A stretch of 64,000 bases of DNA from Vibrio crassostreae (lineage in GTDB: Bacteria; Pseudomonadota; Gammaproteobacteria; Enterobacterales; Vibrionaceae), in assembly GCF_024347415.1 (NCBI RefSeq), contig NZ_AP025477.1, forward strand, positions 496,001 through 560,000, written 5' to 3'. Position 1 is the stretch's first letter, and each line of letters opens with the position of its first letter. Shown piece after piece: positions 9,107-16,882 of this stretch. The notes beneath the pieces were generated by a model, which had not been told where the DNA came from, made no database searches, and was given only the letters and a program-made list of their open reading frames with translations. A program made the translations under genes and the position numbers.

Positions 9107-10221
9107 TGTGGCTTCCAAATTCTCAGATACGCTTCACGGTAGCCATTTTTAGGATCGTAAATCCCTTTGTCTGACTGGCTGATGAGCTCTTCAACATTCT
9201 CAGGTGTGACGAGATGTACAGGGGCAGAGTAGCCGCTAGGAGGCATCTGATTGAAGGCTCGGTTAAGCTCGTCGACAATCTGCCAGCCTTGTAAATATAA
9301 GGGTTCAGGAACGGTCGCCAGTTGGAATTGTCCGCTATAGATTCTTTTGTAGGCCGCTTTGCTGCCATCACCTGCAGAGATGTTCTGCGGGATCATTTTT
9401 AGCTCTTCAAGGCTCGACTCCAAAGAGGGGATCGCATAGTCGATGTACAAGTCGTTAATGGCCAATATGTGAGTGATTTTATCGTCGTACTTGTTATCAA
9501 GGTCTTTCAATGTCGCGGGCATTTGCTCAGCAATTTTGTCTAAAGGTAGGTAGTTGAGCTCAAGGACATCACAACTGCTGCAACGCTTGATGGTGTTAAC
9601 CATAGCGTTGGCTTTGATCATCGCGATTTCATAATTAGGGTCGGTAAACACCACGGTTTTGGCTTGACCCTTTGAGTTGACGATGGCGAGTAGGGCAGCA
9701 ACTTCCGCCACATCGAGTGGGTCGGTGGTGATGTTGGTGTATAAGCCAATCTCTGGGTTTCCGCCAACAAGTTCCGTCGCGTGCCATCCAATAACAACAA
9801 TCCCGAGAGCTTCTGCCTGTTTCAAAATGGTTTTGTGACGAACTGCATCAATTCCGCCTAAAACAATGGCATCCGGTTCAAAACCAATCGCTTTTCGGAT
9901 CGCTGCACCTTGGCGCACTTCAGAGCCTAAGCCATCAATGAATCTAAGGTGCCAATTGATGTTAGAGATGGCTTCAGATATGCCTTTGCCAACGCCATAG
10001 ACGCCACCATTACGTAAATCAGAAGCGACGAAAATAACGTTCTTTTCATGACGCACAGCTGGGCCTTGTGTTGGACCATCCCATGTTCGTTGGTTGGAAA
10101 CGGCACGCATCACTTTTTCTTCAGCGTAATGGAAGAAATTGTTTTCAGGATTACCCGCAAAACTCGGTGAGTTGCAAGTAGTAGCGAGCAACAAACTCGC
10201 AAAATGCACTAGCTTATTCAT
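9103..10221 (-). CDS. Periplasmic sugar-binding-type (type I PBP) protein, probable sensor partner
   Basis: This is a substrate-binding protein of the periplasmic binding protein type I (ribose/galactose-binding) fold, 372 aa. An N-terminal signal peptide is visible (about residues 1-22, ending SFAG). The body has alternating alpha/beta features such as FEPDAIVLGGIDAV, LGIVVIGWHA and YLQGWQIVDELNRA, typical of the family. There is no permease or ATPase gene beside it. Instead its stop overlaps the start of the GGDEF-EAL gene by 4 nt, so a signalling role with that enzyme is more likely than transport. The ligand is unknown. ATG 10221 starts the gene divergently from the LuxP-like pseudogene, with about 80 nt between them. 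Confidence 0.85.
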   Translation of the reverse strand: MNKLVHFASLLLATTCNSPSFAGNPENNFFHYAEEKVMRAVSNQRTWDGPTQGPAVRHEKNVIFVASDLRNGGVYGVGKGISEAISNINWHLRFIDGLGSEVRQGAAIRKAIGFEPDAIVLGGIDAVRHKTILKQAEALGIVVIGWHATELVGGNPEIGLYTNITTDPLDVAEVAALLAIVNSKGQAKTVVFTDPNYEIAMIKANAMVNTIKRCSSCDVLELNYLPLDKIAEQMPATLKDLDNKYDDKITHILAINDLYIDYAIPSLESSLEELKMIPQNISAGDGSKAAYKRIYSGQFQLATVPEPLYLQGWQIVDELNRAFNQMPPSGYSAPVHLVTPENVEELISQSDKGIYDPKNGYREAYLRIWKPQ

Positions 10222-10301
10222 AAGGCTTATAAAACGCTTAAATTATTATCGCTATATATTTATAATATTGTTAATAAACATTCAAACATTTGGTAACAGT
10301 T

Positions 10302-11395
10302 ATGCCGGGTCAAATTTATAAAAACGTATTGCCAGCCCTACTGACAGCTTGTTTTACCCTTCCTTTTGACGTAATTGCTGATGGGGTAAGGTCGGACGCA
10401 GATGTAAAGAAACTCGAAAAATTTCAAGAGACTGTGAGTGGCGAGCCGGTTTTGCTAGCACCAATGTCAGTAGAACAACCGGTCAGAATTGCCCTAATTT
10501 ACCCAAGTGCAGATATTTCTGACTTTTGGACACGAAATTACACCGCATTGAAGGAAAGGTTGATCGCTTTAGAGTTGCCATTCGAGATCAGCGAGTTTAC
10601 TTCAAGACAAATTGAGCACTCTTTGCAGACTCAATACACGGATCAAGTGTTGAATGCTGAGACGCCTTATGACTTCGTGATTTTTGGCCCTTCTGAACTG
10701 GGAATACAAGCTCAGAACATTCAAAAGCTATCGGCTTCGACAGAATTCAAAACCTTTATTTGGGCATTTCACACGCCAAATGAACAATGGAAACATCAAC
10801 CAGACAGTTGGTTTGACTTCTCAAGTGCAATGGGCGCGGAAGTGCTGTGTGACCATGTGGTGCAAGAGTTGGGGAGTGAAGTCGAGTTCTCTGCCAATCG
10901 CGGGATCCCGGGAATCACGGACACTCAACGTTCACAAGGCTTCATTGATTGCGTGGAAGAGAAAGGTGACTGGTTAACGGTTTATGAGCATTTTGGGCAA
11001 TATCAAAAAATAGGCGGCGCAGACGGGATCCGATTAGTGCTAGGTAACTTCCCTGAGGTGACCATGGTTCATAATGCCAATACGGCGATGACCAGGGCGC
11101 GGTCGATGCGTTGAACCAAGCCGACATGTTATCTGAAATCTATGTGACGGGTTGGGGCGGTACAGCAATAGAGATCGAGAAGATTCGTTCTGACGAGTTA
11201 GATGCAACACCAATGCGTATGAGTGATGACCTTGGCGTAGCGACAGCTGAAGCGATCAAGTTTCACTTAGAAGAGAGAGAAGCGGAAGTCCCGTTGGTCT
11301 ATTTAGGTCGTATCACGGTTGTGCACAATAAGATGAATGACGATCAGCTGAATCAACTCACCAGAGAAGCGTTTCGTTACTCAGGTAAGAATTGA
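10302..11395 (+). pseudogene. LuxP-like periplasmic binding protein gene broken by a frameshift
   Basis: Two overlapping frames together encode one periplasmic binding protein. The first runs from ATG 10302 (or TTG 10290) to a stop at 11114. The second continues to 11395. The join is near 11093: the sequence around ACCAGGGCGCGG reads Gly-Ala-Val-Asp-Ala-Leu in the second frame, directly continuing the fold, so one base appears to be missing. Resemblance to Vibrio LuxP, the AI-2 receptor that pairs with LuxQ, is recalled from memory: YPSADISDFW near the N-terminus, TGWGGT, PMRMSDDLG, ATAEAIKF and the ending REAFRYS. Conserved Trp and Arg positions suggest a related pocket, but the LuxP Gln near the YP motif and an Asp near the frameshift seem replaced. 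It may be a true pseudogene or a sequencing error. Confidence 0.75.
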
Positions 11396-11419
11396 GCACG
11401 ATTCAATCCAACATGCATG

Positions 11420-11466
11420 AAAAAAGAGCCGCTTATTCGTATGGAACGGAATAAGCGGCTCTTTTT
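11420..11466. terminator. Strong bidirectional terminator
   Basis: GAGCCGCTTATTC at 11426-11438 pairs perfectly with GAATAAGCGGCTC at 11449-11461 (13 bp, 10-nt loop). It is flanked by an A run on the left and a T run on the right, so it can end transcription from both the LuxP-like gene and the phosphatase-family gene. Confidence 0.92.
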
Positions 11467-11516
11467 ATGTTAGAGGCTGTGTGAGCATGTTTGGCTCACA
11501 AACCTAATAATTGTGA

Positions 11517-13199
11517 TTAGTCAGTAATCTCTTCTAGTACTTGCCCAATCGAACCACTTGGTTGAGTGATGCCTAGTTTGTTCGAAAGCGTCGGTGCAAT
11601 ATCGTATGGTGTGATTGGACGTGAAACCTTCTTAGCATCCACATCATAGCCTGCAAAAATCACCGGCACGTGCGTGTCGTATTTCCAAGGAGAACCATGA
11701 GTTGAGGCAATTTGCAGGCCTTCCATATCGTTAATGTAGCTACGCGGATCAAATACCACATACACATCGCCCGAACGAGCAGGGTGGTAGTTGTTCTTGA
11801 TGAGCTGCATTACATGAGTATCAGGGACTCGGTTTGCCGCGATATCACTGCTTGATACGGCAAACGCAACGCCTTTTATTTTTGCAATCTCATCAGCAAT
11901 CGCTTCTTGTACCTTAGCCAGGTCAAGTTTCTTCTCCGCGATTAAATCGTGATTCAGATAAATATAAGGCTGTGCATACAAGCGTATTGCGTCTTTGGAT
12001 AAACCAAACTCATCCTTCAATCGTTTCTCTACGCCACTCGACAGCAACGTATCTTTGTTGAAGTACTGAGCTTGATTGAAACCCAGAGCATTTGCCGCAG
12101 GTGAAGATTCAGGTACACCGTGATCGGCAGACAATACAATTAACGTGTTCTCAAGGCCAACTTGGTTATCGACGGTTTTAAGAAGCTTAGCGATCGTCTT
12201 ATCAAGTCGAATTAGGTTGTCTTCGGTCTCTAAGCTTTCAGGCCCGTAGAGGTGAACCACATAGTCGTTGGATGAGAAACTTACTGATAGGTAATCGGTG
12301 ACTTCGCCTTGGCCTAACTTCTCTTGCATCAACAGCGTGCTTGCAAAGTTCTCTGTAATCTCATCGCCAGCTGGGCTGACGGTTAATGTTGTGCTGTAGT
12401 ATTTGTAGCTTGCAGGGCCGTATGGGTGAGGGAAGGTGCGTTGGAAATCGCCTAACTTAACCTTGTGGTCCGTGTTGTGTTCTTGCAGGGTGTAGTTTTC
12501 ACGTGGTAATGACAACTCCCACTTTTGCTTAGAGTATTGGGCTGCAATTTCTTTTTCATTCCAACGAGATACCCAAGCTGGGTATTCGTCATAGTAATAA
12601 TTACTGGTAACAAATTCCGATTGTGCTTTCGAGAACCAGAACGCTTTGCCACTGTGTCCGGCAAGGGAGATCGCACCTCGATCTTTTACTGAGACACCGA
12701 AGACTTTAGATTTTCCGCTATTGGAAATCATCAGTTCGTCACCAAAGGTGGTGGCAAGTATAGGCTCTGGAGAGCGACCATCACCTTGTGCTGTCTTTTG
12801 CGTTGGGTCGATCTCGGTTGCTTTATCGACACCCGCCCCTGAAGTCAGCATCTTGTAGTTACCGTCTTCTACGTTATACACCAAACGTTCTTCACTGCGG
12901 TCATACCAAACATTCCCTACCATGCCATGAACACTCGGTGGAGCGCCTGTTGCAAGCGATACATGACCGACAATGGTTTCTGTGTTGCCGTGCTGGTAGT
13001 TCGCATTGGTGTAGTAGGTACCATCATCCATTAAGTACCGAAAGCCACCTTCACCAAAATTATGCTTGTATCGTTCAATGAGGTCAGCGCGTAGACCATC
13101 AACCGTGATTTGAAGGACAAGGTCTGGCTTTTCTGCAGCCGATGCAGGAAGAGCGCAGAGTAACGCGAGTGTAAGTCCTGAAAGCTTGGTGTATTGCAT
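11517..13199 (-). CDS. Alkaline phosphatase superfamily phosphoesterase (PafA/type I phosphodiesterase-like)
   Basis: This is an exported metal-dependent phosphoesterase of the alkaline phosphatase superfamily, 560 aa. A signal peptide (residues 1-22, ending ASAAE) sends it to the periplasm. Metal and catalytic features are in the right order: Asp34 in ITVDGLRADL, the nucleophile region NTETIVGHVSLATG with Thr75 as the likely nucleophile, then LSADHGVPE and HGSPWKYDTHVP near the C-terminus supplying His/Asp metal ligands. The nucleophile is Thr, not the Cys/Ser of a sulfatase C/S-x-P-x-R motif, so formylglycine maturation is not needed. It could be a phosphomonoesterase or a phosphodiesterase. 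The stop lies next to the shared terminator. The upstream lipoprotein gene ends 80 nt before its start, on the same strand. Confidence 0.87.
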   Translation of the reverse strand: MQYTKLSGLTLALLCALPASAAEKPDLVLQITVDGLRADLIERYKHNFGEGGFRYLMDDGTYYTNANYQHGNTETIVGHVSLATGAPPSVHGMVGNVWYDRSEERLVYNVEDGNYKMLTSGAGVDKATEIDPTQKTAQGDGRSPEPILATTFGDELMISNSGKSKVFGVSVKDRGAISLAGHSGKAFWFSKAQSEFVTSNYYYDEYPAWVSRWNEKEIAAQYSKQKWELSLPRENYTLQEHNTDHKVKLGDFQRTFPHPYGPASYKYYSTTLTVSPAGDEITENFASTLLMQEKLGQGEVTDYLSVSFSSNDYVVHLYGPESLETEDNLIRLDKTIAKLLKTVDNQVGLENTLIVLSADHGVPESSPAANALGFNQAQYFNKDTLLSSGVEKRLKDEFGLSKDAIRLYAQPYIYLNHDLIAEKKLDLAKVQEAIADEIAKIKGVAFAVSSSDIAANRVPDTHVMQLIKNNYHPARSGDVYVVFDPRSYINDMEGLQIASTHGSPWKYDTHVPVIFAGYDVDAKKVSRPITPYDIAPTLSNKLGITQPSGSIGQVLEEITD

Positions 13200-13279
13200 A
13201 GAGTTTCCTTATTCACTGTTGCCGTAGCGTTCTAACGTGTGGTCAGATTTTTAACGTTGAGGTAGGGTTATTCACGTAT

Positions 13280-14068
13280 CTAGTTCGCATCTTTAACCAA
13301 CCGCAGTCCCATGTCCGACATAGTGATTGATTGGCTTGCGAAGTCACGACGGTAACTTTCAGATTCATTTGCGTCATAAGCAAAGCTGCCACCGCGAACA
13401 GACTTGTGCGATAAACCTACGTCACTGTGTTTAGCATTGTTTGGATTGTCTGTTGGACCGAATCTGTAGAAGGTGTCATCGAAAGCATCAATGACAAACT
13501 CACCAACGTTTCCTGTCATGTCATATAAGCCTAGTTCATTTGGCTTCTTTAGCCCGACAGGATGCGCGCTATTTTTTGAATTTGCTGAGTACCACGCAAC
13601 ATCATCTAAGTTGTTGGAACCACTGTAAGTATAGCCTTTGCTTTTGTTGCCACCCTTCGCTGCAAATTCCCATTCCGCTTCAGTCGGTAGGCGGTATTCT
13701 TCACCCGTTAATTCATTCAACTGTTCAACGAAATAGTTCGCTTGTTGCCAGCTTAGGTTATTGACCGGAACTTGCGGGTTTTGGAAATAACTGAGAGATG
13801 AACCCATCACCGATTCGAACAATTCTTGAGTCACCTCAAACTTCGCGATGTAGAAACTATCTACAGTTATATCTCGTGCAGGTCGCTCGGCTTTGCTTGC
13901 TTCAGGGAGGTTTGAACCCATGGTGAATGTACCGCCTTCAACCAACACCATCTCTTGGTCGATTTGTTGGGCGATAGGGTGTGTAGGCACGTTTGCACAG
14001 CCGCTCAGGAAAATAGTCATGGTGACGCTGCTAACTGCTGCTAAATGTTTGTAATTGAAAAATTTCAT
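13280..14068 (-). CDS. Lipoprotein with formylglycine-generating-enzyme-like (SUMF1) domain, lacking active-site cysteines
   Basis: This is a predicted lipoprotein of about 262 aa. ATG 14068 is chosen over an upstream start at 14119 because it gives a proper lipoprotein signal ending LSGC and is preceded by TTGAGGCACGTG. The remainder is a SUMF1/FGE-sulfatase domain: VLVEGGTFTMGS, YRLPTEAEWEFAAKGG, GLYDMTGNVGEFV and VRGGSFAYDANESESYRRD. In catalytic FGEs the last motif carries two cysteines that bind copper; here neither is present, so formylglycine synthesis is unlikely. Related non-catalytic domains act as binding or structural modules. The gene precedes the phosphatase-family gene on the same strand and is divergent from the anaerobic sulfatase maturase gene. 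Confidence 0.85.
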   Translation of the reverse strand: MKFFNYKHLAAVSSVTMTIFLSGCANVPTHPIAQQIDQEMVLVEGGTFTMGSNLPEASKAERPARDITVDSFYIAKFEVTQELFESVMGSSLSYFQNPQVPVNNLSWQQANYFVEQLNELTGEEYRLPTEAEWEFAAKGGNKSKGYTYSGSNNLDDVAWYSANSKNSAHPVGLKKPNELGLYDMTGNVGEFVIDAFDDTFYRFGPTDNPNNAKHSDVGLSHKSVRGGSFAYDANESESYRRDFASQSITMSDMGLRLVKDAN

Positions 14069-14205
14069 CACGTGCCTCAAATGTTCGAAATAGGCTGTGA
14101 TTCTAACGTTTAAGGTCATTCCTATTGGTTATAAAGGGTATAACATGCCACTGACTTTATTAGGAATTATGATGGGAACAAGATAATAAGATAGGTAGGT
14201 AAATC

Positions 14206-15537
14206 ATGCACATTACTCAAGGTCCACAATATAACGGTAAAGCGTCTAAGCGCCTGCATGTTATGGCTAAGCCGATTGGCGCAGCGTGCAACATTGACTG
14301 TAAATATTGTTATTACCTAAGTAAGCAAGATTTGTTGGAGTACAAGAAAGGCAGTTCTCCAAGAATGGATGATGAGACGCTAGAGACTTACATCCGACAA
14401 TACATCGAAGGTCAAAATACGCCTGAAATCATCTTCTCATGGCAGGGCGGTGAGCCGACCATGTTAGGTTTGGCTTATTTTGAGCGTGTGGTTGAGCTAC
14501 AGAAAAAGTATCAACCCGAAGGTGTGTTAATTTCAAATGACCTACAAACTAATGGCACATTATTGAATGACGATTGGGGTAGATTCTTAGCAAAGAACAA
14601 CTTCCTGATTGGTTTAAGTATTGATGGCCCTGAAATGCTACACAACGCTTACCGTACCAACCGAGCGGGTCGTGGTACATTCAAACAAGTGATGGCTGCT
14701 GTCGAGCTGCTACACAAACACCAAGTCAAATTCGCCACGCTTACCTGTGTGAATAACCTGACCAGTCAAAATGCACTCGAAGTGTATCGTTTCCTACGTG
14801 ATGTGGTGAAGTCTCCACAAATGCAGTTTATTCCTATCGTAGAACAGAAAACCTTTAGAACCGTTGCACCGCAAACGTCTCAAGTGAGTGAGCAACTCAA
14901 GCAAGGTGACAAGCGTCTGATTCCGGGCCACAAAGATTCGATCATGGAATCATGGTGTGTATCGGACTTAGCGTGGGGCAACTTCCTGATCGCTGTCTTT
15001 GATGAGTGGGCGAAGCATGATATCGGTAAAGTATTTGTTCAGTATTTTGAAGCGAGCTTAGAAACGTGGATTGGTCGCCCAAACCCGCTTTGCACCCTGA
15101 ATGAGATCTGCGGTAAAGGCTTAGCGATGGAGCCAAACGGCGATGTGTTCTCTTGTGACCACTATGTTTACCCTGAATATAAAATTGGCAACATCCATCA
15201 CGAGAAGCTTGATGACCTAGCATACAGCGCACCACAACAAAAATTTGGTTTCGCTAAATCACGCACACTGACCAGTCAGTGTCAGCAATGTGACTACAAG
15301 TTTGCTTGTCATGGCGAATGCCCTAAAAACCGCTTTATCAAAACTCGTGCGGGTGAGCCGGGATTGAACTATTTATGCGCGGGCTGGCATAAGTTCTTTT
15401 CTCATGTTGATAAATCGATGGCGTATATCGCGCGTGCGATGAGACACCCCGTTGCTCATGGTAAGTACAGTGATTCTGTGATGATGGCGCGTCGAGCAGA
15501 ACTGGCAAAACAAACGACGTTTGAGACTAAGTTTTAA
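14206..15537 (+). CDS. Anaerobic sulfatase maturase (radical SAM/SPASM)
   Basis: This is a radical SAM enzyme of the anSME family, which oxidises a Cys or Ser in sulfatases to formylglycine without oxygen. The radical SAM cluster motif is CNIDCKYCYY (CxxxCxxC) near residues 24-33, and WQGGEPTMLG is the SAM-binding GGE motif. The SPASM region shows CTLNEICGKG, SCDHYVYPEY (with the Asp proposed as base in this family), CQQCDYKFACHGECPKNR and YLCAGW, giving the Cys ligands for two auxiliary 4Fe-4S clusters. Length 443 aa is usual. No sulfatase gene is in the window, so its target must be elsewhere or it modifies another protein. A HEAT/TPR gene follows 93 nt downstream. Confidence 0.92.
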   Translation: MHITQGPQYNGKASKRLHVMAKPIGAACNIDCKYCYYLSKQDLLEYKKGSSPRMDDETLETYIRQYIEGQNTPEIIFSWQGGEPTMLGLAYFERVVELQKKYQPEGVLISNDLQTNGTLLNDDWGRFLAKNNFLIGLSIDGPEMLHNAYRTNRAGRGTFKQVMAAVELLHKHQVKFATLTCVNNLTSQNALEVYRFLRDVVKSPQMQFIPIVEQKTFRTVAPQTSQVSEQLKQGDKRLIPGHKDSIMESWCVSDLAWGNFLIAVFDEWAKHDIGKVFVQYFEASLETWIGRPNPLCTLNEICGKGLAMEPNGDVFSCDHYVYPEYKIGNIHHEKLDDLAYSAPQQKFGFAKSRTLTSQCQQCDYKFACHGECPKNRFIKTRAGEPGLNYLCAGWHKFFSHVDKSMAYIARAMRHPVAHGKYSDSVMMARRAELAKQTTFETKF

Positions 15538-15630
15538 GTCAAGTTCTAGGTTTAGAGTTATCGATCCTAACGAAATTTAATCAGATATGAGTCTAGGGAC
15601 GGGCTAAGTTCTCCAACTTAAGGTAATACT

Positions 15631-16689
15631 ATGATCAAGAAGAGTTTAGCGACAGCGGTTGCTTTATTGGTTTCAACGTCCGCATTGCTATCAACGTCAG
15701 CAATCGCAGCCAATGGCGTTCAACAAACCGTTGATGCACCAGCACAAAATATCAATCAAGTGCTTGAAATGACGGACACTCAAACCCGCATTCAACAGTT
15801 GTCTTACATGGCGCAAGATCAGAATCAGTCTATTGAAAACCGTACAGGTGCACTGCAAGAATTGGCAGCTTACCCAAGCCAAAACGCGCTGGTGGCTGTG
15901 GCTAGAGGCTTGAAAGATAAAGACCCTGAAGTTCGCGAAGCGTCTGTTATTGGCTCTGAACCTTATCAACTAGAACATCGCTGGGCATTGGTATCTCCGC
16001 TGCTTAAAGACAGCGATACCATGGTTCGCCATACGGCAACATCGAATCTAATTCGTGACTTTAATGCCTTAGATGAACAACAAAAAGCGCAAATCGAACC
16101 ACCAGTAAAAGAGCTGATCAGTTTCCTAGAGACGCAAGAATCAGAAAAGTACCAATTGCTGTTTGCTGATGTACTTCGCTGGCACAACGAGTGGGATAAG
16201 GCGGAAACGGTTTATCTAGAACTCATTAAAACGCATCAAAAAGAGCCACAAGTTTGGTTAAGCTACGCTGATAATTTCCGAGCGCAGAAAAAAGACCAAC
16301 AAGCGGTCGATGTATTGGATCGCGGCTTGAAACATGTACCCGACAACGCAGCTCTACATTACTCTAAATCATTAACTTTGGTTCGCCTTGAAGACAAGAG
16401 CGCAGCTGCCAATGAGATTGAAGTAGCAGCTAAGTTAGCTAAAGACAACAGCTACTACTGGTACCTCAATGGAGTATTACAAGAAGAGTTAGACATCGAC
16501 AAGTCGACTAAATCGTTCGAGAAGGCGTATTTGATCTCTGGTTCACCAGAGCAGCTATACGCAGTCTGCGACATTTACGTACGCTACGGTAATGAGAAAA
16601 CAGACGAATGCTTAGTTGAGCTTGCGAAAGTGGCGCCGGGCTACGTGATTGATCAGCTCAAAGAGAAACGAGTAGCGCCAAGCTCATAA
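15631..16689 (+). CDS. Exported HEAT-repeat and TPR protein
   Basis: This protein of 352 aa begins with a clear signal peptide (MIKKSLATAVALLVSTSA to about residue 27, ending AIAAN), so it is periplasmic or outer-membrane associated. Residues about 60-140 form HEAT-like helical pairs (LVAVARGLKDKDPEVREASV; VSPLLKDSDTMVRHTATSNL). Residues about 180-330 form TPR units (AETVYLELIKTH; AVDVLDRGLKHVPDNAALHY). Such helical repeats act as protein-protein scaffolds. It follows the sulfatase maturase gene on the same strand and is ended by a strong terminator, so the two may be cotranscribed. No catalytic motif is seen and no specific function is proposed. Confidence 0.82.
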   Translation: MIKKSLATAVALLVSTSALLSTSAIAANGVQQTVDAPAQNINQVLEMTDTQTRIQQLSYMAQDQNQSIENRTGALQELAAYPSQNALVAVARGLKDKDPEVREASVIGSEPYQLEHRWALVSPLLKDSDTMVRHTATSNLIRDFNALDEQQKAQIEPPVKELISFLETQESEKYQLLFADVLRWHNEWDKAETVYLELIKTHQKEPQVWLSYADNFRAQKKDQQAVDVLDRGLKHVPDNAALHYSKSLTLVRLEDKSAAANEIEVAAKLAKDNSYYWYLNGVLQEELDIDKSTKSFEKAYLISGSPEQLYAVCDIYVRYGNEKTDECLVELAKVAPGYVIDQLKEKRVAPSS

Positions 16690-16726
16690 TATTTGAGTGA
16701 GTCGATAAACTGAAAAGTAGTTATTG

Positions 16727-16759
16727 AAAAGCCAGTCGAATTATTCGACTGGCTTTTTT
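16727..16759 (+). terminator. Rho-independent terminator after the HEAT/TPR gene
   Basis: GCCAGTCGAA pairs with TTCGACTGGC around a TTA loop, preceded by AAAA and followed by a T run. This is a textbook intrinsic terminator, 38 nt after the stop. Confidence 0.93.
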
Positions 16760-16882
16760 ACATTTAGTGTCAACTCATATCAAGACGGGTCATAGAGTTC
16801 TGTTTGGAGTGTGTTTTAGAATAAGAAGTAAGTTAGAGGCGTCTAAAGTGGGTGAGCTTGTTCGCTCACCCATTTTGTTAAA

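Noticed and set aside
9107..9118. TTG start at 9118 for the GGDEF-EAL gene
   Set aside because: ATG 9106 has a better ribosome binding site and the coupled ATGA overlap.
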